Origin: JAGQSZ01 sp049647585
GTDB lineage: Bacteria; Actinomycetota; Acidimicrobiia; Acidimicrobiales; Microtrichaceae
DNA: 64,000 bases
NCBI GenBank assembly: GCA_049647585.1
Contig: JBARXY010000039.1
Span: 1-64,000, forward strand
Reading direction: 5' to 3'
The notes under the pieces were generated by a model. It saw only the letters and a program-made list of their open reading frames with translations. It was not told the DNA's origin and searched no databases. The translations under genes were made by a program, and so were the position numbers. Within the stretch, counting starts at the first letter, position 1. Each line of letters starts with the position of its first letter. Of this stretch, positions 18,048 to 26,262 are shown piece after piece.

Positions 18048-18361
18048 CGAGGGACTGGCACGTTGATCAAGGTTCCGTTGATAGAGGTTCCGCGCGCACG
18101 CTGCACGAAGGCCGAGGCCGAAGCGGTGCCGTGGCAGTCGATGAGTGACGCGATCAGACCACCGTAGGCATGGCCGGGCATACCACCGGTCCGGCTTGCG
18201 TCGGGTACGTGTCTGGAAACGGTTTCCTCACCTTCGAGGAATGTCTTCAGCTGCATGCCTTCGCTGTTCGCAGCACCACATCCGTAGCAGTGGGCGAACT
18301 CTTCCGGGTACGAGTCCTGAATCGCAGTGGTCAAGGGAACCTTGCTCCTCCCCTGGGTCAC
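18044..18361 (-). pseudogene. Hotdog thioesterase (PaaI/4HBT-like), C-terminally truncated
   Basis: 105 aa. The N-terminal half is a good match to PaaI-like hotdog thioesterases: FAHCYGCGAANSEGMQLK, then GMPGHAYGGLIASLIDCHGTASA, which includes the Gly-Gly and the active-site Asp-Cys-His region on the hot-dog helix. Intact relatives run ~150-170 aa and add the last beta strands. Here the protein ends with SINGTLINVPVPR just before the 15-bp tandem array, and only 96 bases separate its stop from the next gene. Probably a recent 3' loss with the reading frame left open. It overlaps the upstream oxygenase by four bases (ATGA), so it was once co-translated. Confidence 0.65.
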
Positions 18362-19416
18362 GCCAGGTCCGGATGATGGCGAGCGATCAGATCTGGATAG
18401 CTGCGGGTGAAGTAGTTCCAGAGCTGCTGCCCGTAGGTGTCAGCGGACTCTGACTCTGTCCCCCGCGTGCCCATGGCAAGTTCGTCGTGCCGGGCCATGA
18501 ACCCGGCATCACGGTGGTGCGAACTGGCCGCCACCGCCCTTGCGAACCGATCGTCGAGAGGTAATGGCGACAGGCTCGTCGACAGGTCGGGACCGTGGAA
18601 GTAGGCCGAGGAGTAACGCTCCTTGCCCGACACGACGCGATGGGTGGTGGCAACGAAGTAGTTACCGGTCATGGACTGGAGCATCTCGCCCAGATTGACG
18701 ATCACGGCCTTCTCGTTGACGGGAACATCGATCCAGTCGCCCTGTTGGTTCTGCACCTGCAACCCGCCGACCTGATGCTGCCATAACAGCGTCAGGAAGC
18801 CGGTGTCGTGGTGTGCGTTTACTCCCGCTTCGTCGGGCGGAGTGGGCGGATAGTGGATCAATTTCACCAAGGACATCCGGTCGGTTCCGAATCGATCCAG
18901 AAGAAAGCCCGGGTCCAACCCGAGCGCGACGCTCATCGCCGCCATCAACTCATCGGCCAGGGCTTCCATTTCGGCCTGGAAACGCTCGACCAGTTGTCGG
19001 AAGCCGGGGAGTTCGGATTCCTCCGGCCACTGGTTCGGGCCCTTCAGTCGAAGGTACGCGGAACCAGATCCTGAGGAATCGGGTGCAAGGTCGCTCCACA
19101 CGTCGACCTGCTCACGATGGTCGACGCGAGCATCGGTGAGTTCAGCACCGACACGCTCCCATCCCCTGAACCACCGCGAGTTGCATTTGTCGATCTTCGA
19201 CTTGGTCTCCTCCGGCAGAGCAAAGAACGCCCTGAGCACATCGAAATAGTCTCTGAGGAAGTCCTGATCGATGCCATGGTCAACGATCTGGAAGAAGCCG
19301 ACTTCGTGACAGACCTGCCCGAGCCTTTCCGCGAACGCTGCCGGTTGAGCCGACGGTCCGTCCCATTCAGCGAGCGAGATGACCGGGATCTCCTGGAACG
19401 ACATGGTTCTGACCAT
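18358..19416 (-). CDS. 2-oxoglutarate/Fe(II) oxygenase, isopenicillin-N-synthase family
   Basis: 352 aa. The DIOX_N domain (IPVISLAEWDG, GFFQIVDHGI) is followed by the jelly-roll core. Iron ligands are His202, Asp204 (NAHHDTGFLTLL) and His259 (ATTHRVV). Arg267-x-Ser269 (ERYSS) binds the co-substrate carboxylate. The family hydroxylates or oxidatively cyclises small molecules; substrate unknown. It is translationally coupled to the truncated thioesterase. The start is uncertain: ATG at 19416 or ATG at 19404 (MSFQEIPVIS). A 21-bp direct repeat sits right upstream. Confidence 0.9.
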   Translation of the reverse strand: MVRTMSFQEIPVISLAEWDGPSAQPAAFAERLGQVCHEVGFFQIVDHGIDQDFLRDYFDVLRAFFALPEETKSKIDKCNSRWFRGWERVGAELTDARVDHREQVDVWSDLAPDSSGSGSAYLRLKGPNQWPEESELPGFRQLVERFQAEMEALADELMAAMSVALGLDPGFLLDRFGTDRMSLVKLIHYPPTPPDEAGVNAHHDTGFLTLLWQHQVGGLQVQNQQGDWIDVPVNEKAVIVNLGEMLQSMTGNYFVATTHRVVSGKERYSSAYFHGPDLSTSLSPLPLDDRFARAVAASSHHRDAGFMARHDELAMGTRGTESESADTYGQQLWNYFTRSYPDLIARHHPDLA

Positions 19417-19458
19417 ATCCGCGTCGCATCCTGGTGAATCCGCGTCGCATCCCGGTAC
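19417..19458. repeat. 21-bp direct repeat, two units
   Basis: ATCCGCGTCGCATCCTGGTGA (19417-19437) and ATCCGCGTCGCATCCCGGTAC (19438-19458) are adjacent copies differing at three bases, immediately upstream of the 2OG oxygenase start. Confidence 0.85.
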
Positions 19459-19490
19459 CGGCAGGCTCAGTTCTGCTATCGGCGGCTCGG

Positions 19491-20384
19491 TTAGAAATGC
19501 CAGGGGAAGGGCGACCAGTCCGGTTCGCGCTTCTCGAGGAACGAGTCTCGGCCTTCGGCTGCCTCGTCGGTCATATAGGCCAAACGGGTCGCTTCACCGG
19601 CAAAGAGCTGCTGGCCGACCAACCCGTCGTCGATCATGTTGAAGGAGTACTTCAACATCCGCTGCGCCGTCGGGCTCTTGGCGTTGATCTTCGCGCCCCA
19701 CTCGAGTGCAACGCACTCCAGGTCGGCGTGGTCGACGACTGCGTTGACCATTCCCATGCGGTGGGCGTCCTCGGCCGAGTACTCGTCGCCCAGGAAGAAG
19801 ATCTCGCGAGCGAACTTCTGGCCGACCTGGCGTGCCAGATATGCGGATCCGAACCCGCCATCGAAGCTGGCTACGTCAGCATCGGTCTGCTTGAAGCGCG
19901 CATGCTCCCGACTGGCGAGCGTCAGATCCGCAACGACATGCAGACTGTGACCGCCCCCGGCGGCCCAACCCGGCACTACGCATATGACGACCTTCGGCAT
20001 GAATCGGATCAGGCGCTGCACCTCGAGAATATGCAGCCGGCCGCTGCGAGCAGGATCAATCTGATCGTCCTCGTCGGTGTACCGGTAGCCATCCTTGCCA
20101 CGGATGCGTTGGTCGCCACCGGAGCAGAAGGCCCAACCCCCGTCCTTGGGAGACGGCCCGTTGCCGGTCAGCAGGACGCAGCCGACATCCGATGTCTGGC
20201 GGGCATGATCGAGCACCCTGTACAACTCGTCCACGGTCGACGGGCGGAACGCGTTGCGAACCTCAGGCCTGTCGAACGCGATCCGAACGGTTCCCGAGGC
20301 CTTGGCCCGGTGGTAGGTGATGTCTTCGAGATCGAATCCCGGGACCTTGTCCCAGGCGGCTTCGTCGAATATCTCGGATACCAC
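19491..20384 (-). CDS. menB: 1,4-dihydroxy-2-naphthoyl-CoA synthase
   Basis: 297 aa, crotonase fold. MenB closes the second ring in menaquinone synthesis, converting o-succinylbenzoyl-CoA to DHNA-CoA. Distinctive MenB features: the FDEAAWDKVPGFDLEDITYHR-like start, RPEVRNAFRP, GGWAFCSGGDQRIRG (oxyanion loop), PGWAAGGGHSL, DADVASFDGGFGSAYLARQVG with the catalytic Asp, and the C-terminal REPDWSPFPW that crosses to the neighbouring subunit. It begins with GTG (20382-20384) directly after the csp stop codon, so the two genes may share a transcript. No other men genes are in the window. Confidence 0.95.
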   Translation of the reverse strand: MVSEIFDEAAWDKVPGFDLEDITYHRAKASGTVRIAFDRPEVRNAFRPSTVDELYRVLDHARQTSDVGCVLLTGNGPSPKDGGWAFCSGGDQRIRGKDGYRYTDEDDQIDPARSGRLHILEVQRLIRFMPKVVICVVPGWAAGGGHSLHVVADLTLASREHARFKQTDADVASFDGGFGSAYLARQVGQKFAREIFFLGDEYSAEDAHRMGMVNAVVDHADLECVALEWGAKINAKSPTAQRMLKYSFNMIDDGLVGQQLFAGEATRLAYMTDEAAEGRDSFLEKREPDWSPFPWHF

Positions 20385-20594
20385 TCAGACAGCTCGAACG
20401 TTCTGGGCCTCGTCACCCTTGCGGCCGGGCCCGACCTCGAACTCGACCTTCTGGCCCTCTTCGAGAGACTTGTAGCCCGAACCGGCGATCTGGGAGAAGT
20501 GGACGAAAAGGTCCCCGTCTTGGTCATCGCGGCTGATGAACCCGAATCCCTTTTCAGCATTGAAGAACTTCACGGTTCCGGTCGGCACGGTCAA
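20385..20594 (-). CDS. Cold-shock protein, CspA family
   Basis: 69 aa, a single OB-fold cold-shock domain. RNP1 (KGFGFI) and RNP2 (DLFVHF) are intact, and the length is standard. It binds single-stranded nucleic acid and acts as an RNA chaperone. It is the first gene of a likely two-gene transcript with menB, with zero spacing. A GGGGAGAAAT Shine-Dalgarno-like stretch precedes the ATG. Confidence 0.95.
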   Translation of the reverse strand: MTVPTGTVKFFNAEKGFGFISRDDQDGDLFVHFSQIAGSGYKSLEEGQKVEFEVGPGRKGDEAQNVRAV

Positions 20595-20714
20595 CTCATT
20601 TCTCCCCGACCCGGGGGGTGGCGCTAGGAAATCAGCCTACCGCGCAGTTTTCTCGTAGTCATTGGATTCTGATTGGCGGTCATATACCGTGACTGCACAG
20701 CCGGGGAGGGCTAG

Positions 20715-21932
20715 ATGCAGATGAAATCATTCAGGTCGCCGCTGGCAGCCTCGGTAACCGCGCTGGCCGGACTTGCTCTCGTCGTCGGATGCACCCCACT
20801 TCCTGACGCACCCCCTGTTGACGGCGATTTTGCGCCGACAATTTCGTACTTCAAACCTGCCACGACTCCCGGGACTTCGCCGGCGCTGGTGACTCTCACG
20901 TGGTCCGTCGATGACGTCAACGGCGATGACGTCACCTGCACCATCGATGTCGACGGCGACGACGCAGCCGAGTTCACGATCAACTCATGTCAGGACACCG
21001 GCAGTCGCAACGTCACCCTCAGCGCCGTTGACGGCCTGTCGACACAGCACACGTTGACGCTCACTGCCACCGACGGAGTTGAGATTGACGGCGTGGTCCG
21101 CGTCGTCAAGCAGGACATGACCGTCACGATCGCTCCGGGACCCACCGAGCCCTTCGACATCAGCCTCGTGGGGATCGATGAACTGGCTCCCGATGTAGCT
21201 GCGACCTTCGCCACTGCGGCGGCTCGCTGGCAGCAGGTGATCACCGCAGGACTCCCGGATGTCGACGGATCAACTCTCGGCTGCACTGCTCCGGACGGCG
21301 AACCTCTACCGAGCGACATCGATGATCTGGTCATCTACGTCAAGGTCGAACCCATTGACGGACCGGGGTCGGTCCTCGGCAGTGCTGGGCCGACGTGCAT
21401 GCTCATGTCCACCGAACTCGGTATTGCAGGTCAGATGACCTTCGATTCCGCCGACATCGCGACGATGCAATCCAAGGGGACCTTCGGGTCGGTCATCCTC
21501 CACGAGATGGGCCACGTCCTCGGGATCGGAACTCTCTGGGACACGTCCTGGGCGAGCGGTAGCCGACACCTGCTGACAGGCGCGGGCGGCATCAACCCCA
21601 GATTCGTCGGTGCGGCAGCGAGCTCCGAGTGGGGTCTGCTCGGCGGGATCTCGACGGTCCCGGTAGAGAACACCGGAGGACCGGGGACGGCCGACAGTCA
21701 CTGGCGCGAAAACGTCTTCACCACCGAACTGATGACCGGATGGATGAACTCCGGAGCCCAGATGAGCGCCATGACGATCGCGTCGCTGGCCGACATGGGC
21801 TATCACGTGGACATGTCTGCGGCGGACCCATTCATCCTCGGCGCAGGTGTTTCCGACGGCATTGCCGGCCGCGGATCCAACGTCGTCGAGGACAGCCTGA
21901 CGATGCTGCGCCCGCCGCTGCAGGTCGGTTGA
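20715..21932 (+). CDS. Leishmanolysin-like zinc metallopeptidase, lipoprotein
   Basis: 405 aa. A signal peptide ends in a lipobox (VVGCTP). The middle has an Ig-like stretch (residues ~45-140). The catalytic half contains HEMGHVLGIGTLW with His263, Glu264 and His267; this HExxHxxGxG site and the following WASGSRHLLTGAGGINPRFVGAAA match bacterial leishmanolysin-like (M8) peptidases. VENTGGPGTADSHW with a His is the probable third ligand region. Likely a surface protease. It starts at ATG 20715 after GGGGAGGG. The end of the gene is part of a 22-bp duplication that repeats the stop codon. Confidence 0.88.
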   Translation: MQMKSFRSPLAASVTALAGLALVVGCTPLPDAPPVDGDFAPTISYFKPATTPGTSPALVTLTWSVDDVNGDDVTCTIDVDGDDAAEFTINSCQDTGSRNVTLSAVDGLSTQHTLTLTATDGVEIDGVVRVVKQDMTVTIAPGPTEPFDISLVGIDELAPDVAATFATAAARWQQVITAGLPDVDGSTLGCTAPDGEPLPSDIDDLVIYVKVEPIDGPGSVLGSAGPTCMLMSTELGIAGQMTFDSADIATMQSKGTFGSVILHEMGHVLGIGTLWDTSWASGSRHLLTGAGGINPRFVGAAASSEWGLLGGISTVPVENTGGPGTADSHWRENVFTTELMTGWMNSGAQMSAMTIASLADMGYHVDMSAADPFILGAGVSDGIAGRGSNVVEDSLTMLRPPLQVG

Positions 21933-21957
21933 TCCGCCGCTGCGGGTCGGTTGATCA
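21914..21957. repeat. 22-bp duplication spanning the metallopeptidase stop codon
   Basis: GCCGCTGCAGGTCGGTTGATCC (21914-21935) and GCCGCTGCGGGTCGGTTGATCA (21936-21957) are adjacent and differ at two bases. The TGA of the metallopeptidase (21930-21932) lies inside unit one, and unit two carries a second TGA at the same place. Confidence 0.85.
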
Positions 21958-23328
21958 GCCGCCCTTCAGGAACTGGTTGAACCAGTGACCGGAACTCTTG
22001 ATCGTGCGTGATTGGGTTTCGTAGTCGACATACACCAGACCAAACCGTGGGCGGTAGCCATCGGCCCATTCGAAGTTGTCGGTGAGGGACCAGGCGAAGT
22101 ATCCGTCGACTGGTGCACCGGCACGTTTTGCTTCGAGCACCTCGGCCAGGTGGAGTTGATAGAAGAGGACTCTTCGTGGGTCATCGACCACATCGCCGTC
22201 GGGCCCCCGCACCAGTTGGTCCGGATATGCGGCTCCGTTCTCGGTGACCACGAGGCTGGGGAATCGACCGTAGGCGTGCATGGCCATTATCACCTTCCGG
22301 AGACCCGACGGATTGACTTCCCATCCCGTGGCCGTCAGGTCGTAGTTGCGGAAGTCCCGTCCGAACATCGGGATGGTTCCCATCCCGGGCACCGGAGCCA
22401 GCGGCGCCTTGAACCGTGTGTAGTACTGCACCCCGAGGAAGTCCCAGTCGACTTGAATTGCCTCGTCGTCACCGGGGGCGAAGTACTTCTCCACCGGCTT
22501 GAGGAATCCACAGTCGTCCACTGGATACCCGAGACCGAGATTGGGCTCGATGTAGGCGCGGTTGATGAAGGCATCAGCCGAGCGCACGGCCCGCCGGTGC
22601 AAAGCGGATGTACCGGTAGCCGCGATGTCCGCCAGATAGTGAGTCGTTCCTACGTTCGACCCGGGTGCGACCGAACGAAGCACCTCGGCAGCAGCGGCTG
22701 CGGCAAGGTTGACGTGATGCATCGACGCCAGGAACTTGGCGCGGCTACGGATTCCGGGTGCGTGCTCGCCCAACAGGTTTCCCATGATCAGGAAGCTGAG
22801 CGGCTCGTTGAAGACCATCCAGTTCTTGACCCTGTCGCCCAGCGCCTCGGCCACGATACCGACGTAGTCGGCGAACCAACTGATGACATCACGGTTGGCC
22901 CACCCTCCGCGGTCCTGAAGGGCCTGGGGAAGGTCCCAGTGATACAGGGTCACCCACGGCTCGACACCTAGTTCCAGGCAGCGGTCGACCACTCGGGAGT
23001 AGTAGTCGATGCCGCTGTCGCTGGCCCGGCCGGTCCCCTCGGGCAGAATGCGCGGCCACGAAATTGAAAATCGCTTCGCACCAAAACCGAGTCGAGGCAC
23101 GAGCGACAGGTCTTCCGGATAGCGGTTGTAGAAGTCACACGCGACGTCGCCGGTGTCGTTGTCACGAACATGCCGGCGTAGACCACCAAAGCCCCGAGTG
23201 TGCGAGAACGTGTCCCAGATGGACGGACCCTTTCCACCTTCGGTAGGCGCGCCCTCTATCTGGTAGCTGGCGCTGGCCACCCCCCAGGTGAAATCCGTCC
23301 CAAAGTCATTCGAGGAGAAGCTCTGCAT
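21955..23328 (-). CDS. Beta-glucosidase, glycoside hydrolase family 1
   Basis: 457 aa, a full GH1 (beta/alpha)8 barrel. It hydrolyses terminal beta-linked sugars with retention. N-terminal signature FTWGVASASYQIEGA, acid/base Glu in VFNEPLSF, and nucleophile Glu in VVTENGAAYPD are all present, as is SLTDNFEWADGYRPRFGLVYVD. It starts at ATG 23328, giving the usual length; the longer reading frame upstream is not homologous. It converges with the metallopeptidase gene, with 22 bases between stops. No sugar transporter is adjacent. Confidence 0.95.
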   Translation of the reverse strand: MQSFSSNDFGTDFTWGVASASYQIEGAPTEGGKGPSIWDTFSHTRGFGGLRRHVRDNDTGDVACDFYNRYPEDLSLVPRLGFGAKRFSISWPRILPEGTGRASDSGIDYYSRVVDRCLELGVEPWVTLYHWDLPQALQDRGGWANRDVISWFADYVGIVAEALGDRVKNWMVFNEPLSFLIMGNLLGEHAPGIRSRAKFLASMHHVNLAAAAAAEVLRSVAPGSNVGTTHYLADIAATGTSALHRRAVRSADAFINRAYIEPNLGLGYPVDDCGFLKPVEKYFAPGDDEAIQVDWDFLGVQYYTRFKAPLAPVPGMGTIPMFGRDFRNYDLTATGWEVNPSGLRKVIMAMHAYGRFPSLVVTENGAAYPDQLVRGPDGDVVDDPRRVLFYQLHLAEVLEAKRAGAPVDGYFAWSLTDNFEWADGYRPRFGLVYVDYETQSRTIKSSGHWFNQFLKGG

Positions 23329-23391
23329 AGCCTGAGGTGTACACGCGATCTGTATGCTTTGGGAATCCAATGGATAGACGAAGGGGCAATT

Positions 23392-23859
23392 GTGGCCGGA
23401 AATATTGAGCAGGAAATCACCGCATTCGCAAAGGAAGCTCTTGAGGAGATCCGCCACCTGGTTGGTTCCGTCGAGACCGAGGTCCGTCGCGCCGTCGACC
23501 AGATCGAGTCAACCGTTCGCGATATCGCCAAGCGCGCCGACGACGCGACCTCGCCCATGACTTCGGCCGCCACCGCGGCTGTCACCGACGCAGTCGACTC
23601 GGTGAAGAAGACCGTGAAGAGCGGCAAGCTCCCCGGAAAGTCGACAGCCGCCAAGAAGTCTCCCGCAAAGGCTGCCGCGACGACCGTGAAGAAGGCTTCG
23701 GCCACAAAGGCTCCCGCCAAGAAGGCTGCTGCCCGCAAATCCCCGGCCAAGAAGGCCGCTGCCCGCAAGGCGCCGGCCAAGAAGGCTCCGGCTCGCAAGG
23801 CACCTGCAAAGAAGGCGCCCGCCAAGAAGGCGCCCGCCAAGAAGCCCGCTGCCGAATGA
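23392..23859 (+). CDS. Histone H1-like Lys/Ala/Pro-rich protein
   Basis: 155 aa. Residues 1-60 are predicted amphipathic helix (EITAFAKEALEEIRHLVGSVE) with phasin- or apolipoprotein-like heptads. Residues ~75-155 are a basic tail of AAKKAPARKAPAKK-type repeats, as in bacterial H1-like proteins and the tails of mycobacterial HupB. It probably binds and condenses DNA, or coats polymer granules through its N-terminus. I chose the GTG at 23392, preceded by GAAGGGG, because upstream sequence has no homology. The repeats make the length likely to vary between strains. Confidence 0.75.
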   Translation: MAGNIEQEITAFAKEALEEIRHLVGSVETEVRRAVDQIESTVRDIAKRADDATSPMTSAATAAVTDAVDSVKKTVKSGKLPGKSTAAKKSPAKAAATTVKKASATKAPAKKAAARKSPAKKAAARKAPAKKAPARKAPAKKAPAKKAPAKKPAAE

Positions 23860-23883
23860 TCGACTGATTGAGGTGGCCTTTCC

Positions 23884-25047
23884 ATGGATCTGACTGTTCT
23901 GGCCATTCCGGGTTTCTTCTCATCCATGGCCTATGAGGCCAGGTGGTTGCGTCGACGCGCCGATAGAGAAGGTTCCTCCCCCGTCGACTACGAATGGCGC
24001 GACACCGTTGCCAGCCTCTCCATGGGGACGGGCAGCCTGGTGATTCCCGTAATCACGGCGAAGTTCGCACGCGACTTCGCCCTGCCAAGGGGACGTCTGG
24101 CGAAACGGCTGCTCGGAGTGGCCGCCGCGAGCGCTGTGGTCGCGACAGGCATCGATGCCTACCGCAGGTCCCGCCACATCGAGGCGGGCGCGATCCCCGT
24201 CGGAGCGGAGCCGGGCGGTCCGGTCCCTTCAGGTCCTGTTCCTTCAACTCCTGTTTCTTCAAATCAGGTCGGCGTCAATCCTGTCGGGGTCAATCCTGTT
24301 GCTGTCACGACGCTGGCCTCGGCAGGCGTGCTGGCAGCCTCGACTTGGGCTGCACAAACCGCGGCTCGGCGTTTGTTCGAGAAGCGGCTACTGCCGGACC
24401 TCGGCAACGGCCCCCTGGCCATTGGCGCTGCAATTCTCGGATGGGATTTCATCTACTACTGGAACCACCGGCTCCAGCACGAGAGTCGCATCATGTGGGC
24501 CATCCACGTCGTGCATCACTCGAGTGAGCGCTACAACCTGTCGACCGCTCTTCGGCAGCCTTGGGCAGAGTCCCTGGGGATGTTCGTTCCATACGGAACG
24601 ATGTCGCTGCTCGGAATCCGCCCGAGCGTGATCGAGACCGCCCGGCAGGTAAACCTGCTCTATCAGTACTGGATCCACACCGACGCCATCCGCTCGATCG
24701 GCACTCTCGAAGAAGTACTGAACACGCCGTCGCACCACCGGGTGCACCACGGCATGGACCAGAAGTACCTGGACCGAAACCACGGCAGCATCCTCATCAT
24801 CTGGGACCGACTTTTCGGCACCTTCCAGCGCGAAGAGGAAACGCCCACCTACGGACTGACCAAGAACATCACGACGTTCAATCCGCTGCGAATCGCGAGT
24901 CACGAGCATTGGGAAATCATCAAGGACGTCGCCCGCTCCGACAATTGGCGTGACCGACTCTCACATGTCCTGCGCGGACCGGGATGGTCACCCGAGCGCA
25001 AGACGCGCCGCAGTTTTCCTGCTCAGGGCATAGCTGCAACTATCTGA
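23884..25047 (+). CDS. Sterol desaturase / fatty-acid hydroxylase family protein
   Basis: 387 aa integral membrane di-iron enzyme. The eight-His pattern is present: His195-x3-His199 (NHRLQH), His208-x2-His211-His212 (HVVHHS), and His284/285, His288/289 (HHRVHHG). Substrate unknown; family members hydroxylate or desaturate sterols, carotenoids or lipids. The N-terminal ~130 residues are extra hydrophobic segments (DUF-type) separated from the core by a 30-residue Pro/Val repeat coded by six 15-bp DNA units. The 3' end lies in a 13-bp triplication that repeats the stop codon. A GAGGTGG Shine-Dalgarno precedes the ATG. Confidence 0.9.
   Translation: MDLTVLAIPGFFSSMAYEARWLRRRADREGSSPVDYEWRDTVASLSMGTGSLVIPVITAKFARDFALPRGRLAKRLLGVAAASAVVATGIDAYRRSRHIEAGAIPVGAEPGGPVPSGPVPSTPVSSNQVGVNPVGVNPVAVTTLASAGVLAASTWAAQTAARRLFEKRLLPDLGNGPLAIGAAILGWDFIYYWNHRLQHESRIMWAIHVVHHSSERYNLSTALRQPWAESLGMFVPYGTMSLLGIRPSVIETARQVNLLYQYWIHTDAIRSIGTLEEVLNTPSHHRVHHGMDQKYLDRNHGSILIIWDRLFGTFQREEETPTYGLTKNITTFNPLRIASHEHWEIIKDVARSDNWRDRLSHVLRGPGWSPERKTRRSFPAQGIAATI
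24220..24309 (+). repeat. Coding 15-bp minisatellite, six units
   Basis: Six 15-base units (24220-24234 through 24295-24309) code for PVPSG, PVPST, PVSSN, QVGVN, PVGVN and PVAVT inside the sterol desaturase family protein. Because the unit is a multiple of three, copy-number change keeps the frame. Confidence 0.85.
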
Positions 25048-25076
25048 GCCAACTATCTGGGTCAGTTATCTGAACA
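25038..25076. repeat. 13-bp triplication spanning the sterol desaturase stop codon
   Basis: AACTATCTGAGCC (25038-25050), AACTATCTGGGTC (25051-25063) and AGTTATCTGAACA (25064-25076). The TGA stop of the upstream gene (25045-25047) is in unit one and recurs in unit three. A 7-bp inverted repeat GGGTCAG/CTGACCC (25059-25065 and 25077-25083) overlaps the array and may act as a terminator or an operator for the thiolase gene at 25102. Confidence 0.75.
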
Positions 25077-25101
25077 CTGACCCACGAGCACAGGGGATTA
25101 A

Positions 25102-26262
25102 ATGTCAACCGACGTCGTCATCGTTTCAGCGGTCCGCACACCTATAGCCACCGCATACAAGGGTTCACTCGGCGGGGTCGACGCTTTCTCCTTGGCCGAA
25201 GTCTCCATGAAGGCTGCCGTTGAGCGGTCCGGGGTTCCCGTCGAGGACATCGAGGACATGGGCTTCGGTGAGTCCTTCCAGGGCGGCGGAAATATCGGCC
25301 GGAACGTGGCCGTCCGACTGGGCATGATGAACGTCCCTGGCGTAGCCACCCAGCGCTGGTGCGCGTCGGGCATGGCCGGGACCCAGTGGGTCGCTGCAAA
25401 CATCGCCGCCGGCATGATCGACGTTGGCATCGGCGGCGGAGTCGAATCGATGTCGACCTCACCAGGCACCTCGCGACCGGGACCCGACGGCGCTCCCGCC
25501 TTCTGGCTCTCGCCAGCCAATGAAGAGACCGAGGACGCTCCGCCCTTCAACACGGCCAAGGGTGTGGGGGACAACGCTGCGCGCATGGCCGGCGTGAGCC
25601 GCGAGGAGGCTGACGAGTGGGCGTTCCGCTCACACATGAACGCTGTCCGCGCCATCGACGAAGGGCGGTTCAAGAATGAAATCGTCCCGGTGTCCCTTCC
25701 CGGCGGCGGTGAGTTCAGCGTGGACGAGCACCCGCGGCGTGGATCCACGCTCGAGAAGCTTGCATCTCTCCCGCTGCTCAACCCGCTCGACGATGGAGCA
25801 ACGACGACGGCCGGTAACTCCTCCGGACTCAACGACGCCTCCGCAGCTCTGGTGCTGGTCAGCGCCGACTACGCCAAGGCCCACGGGCTCAAGCCCCTGG
25901 CAGTCATCCGTGGTTGGGCGTCAGCTGCACTAACCCCCGCCGAGACGGGTCTCAGCCCGAGCCTCGCCATCACCAAGGCGCTCTCCAAGTCCGGAATCGC
26001 CCAGTCGGACATCGCCTCGTGGGAGATCAACGAAGCCTTTGCGTCGGTCACTGTCGCCGCCGTCAAGCGCCTGGGTCTCGATCCCGAGATCGTCAACGTC
26101 AACGGTTCAGGCTGCTCACTCGGGCACCCGATCGGATGCACCGGCGCACGCATGATCGTCACGATGATCAACGAACTCGAGCGGATCGATGCCCAGTTCG
26201 GCGCTGTCGCGATGTGTGCTGCCGGCGGAATGGGCTCGGCCACAGTTATCGAACGGGTCTGA
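25102..26262 (+). CDS. Thiolase (acetyl-CoA C-acetyltransferase family)
   Basis: 386 aa. It cleaves 3-ketoacyl-CoA or condenses two acetyl-CoA. The catalytic triad is intact: Cys87 (QRWCASGM), His342 (GCSLGHPIGCTGAR) and Cys372 (AMCAAGGMG). WEINEAFASV is also as expected. A degradative role fits the neighbouring lipid enzymes, but biosynthetic thiolases have the same motifs. A usable Shine-Dalgarno (AGGGGAT) lies upstream. The last 17 bases overlap the convergent HTTM gene, and a hairpin follows the stop at 26277-26295. Confidence 0.94.
   Translation: MSTDVVIVSAVRTPIATAYKGSLGGVDAFSLAEVSMKAAVERSGVPVEDIEDMGFGESFQGGGNIGRNVAVRLGMMNVPGVATQRWCASGMAGTQWVAANIAAGMIDVGIGGGVESMSTSPGTSRPGPDGAPAFWLSPANEETEDAPPFNTAKGVGDNAARMAGVSREEADEWAFRSHMNAVRAIDEGRFKNEIVPVSLPGGGEFSVDEHPRRGSTLEKLASLPLLNPLDDGATTTAGNSSGLNDASAALVLVSADYAKAHGLKPLAVIRGWASAALTPAETGLSPSLAITKALSKSGIAQSDIASWEINEAFASVTVAAVKRLGLDPEIVNVNGSGCSLGHPIGCTGARMIVTMINELERIDAQFGAVAMCAAGGMGSATVIERV

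Noticed and set aside
18044..18361. Sequencing frameshift explaining the short thioesterase
   Set aside because: Neither alternative frame downstream continues the hotdog domain; the next bases are tandem repeat and then another gene.
19434..20627. 397-codon + strand frame across menB and csp
   Set aside because: It is antisense to two clear genes, with no recognisable domain.
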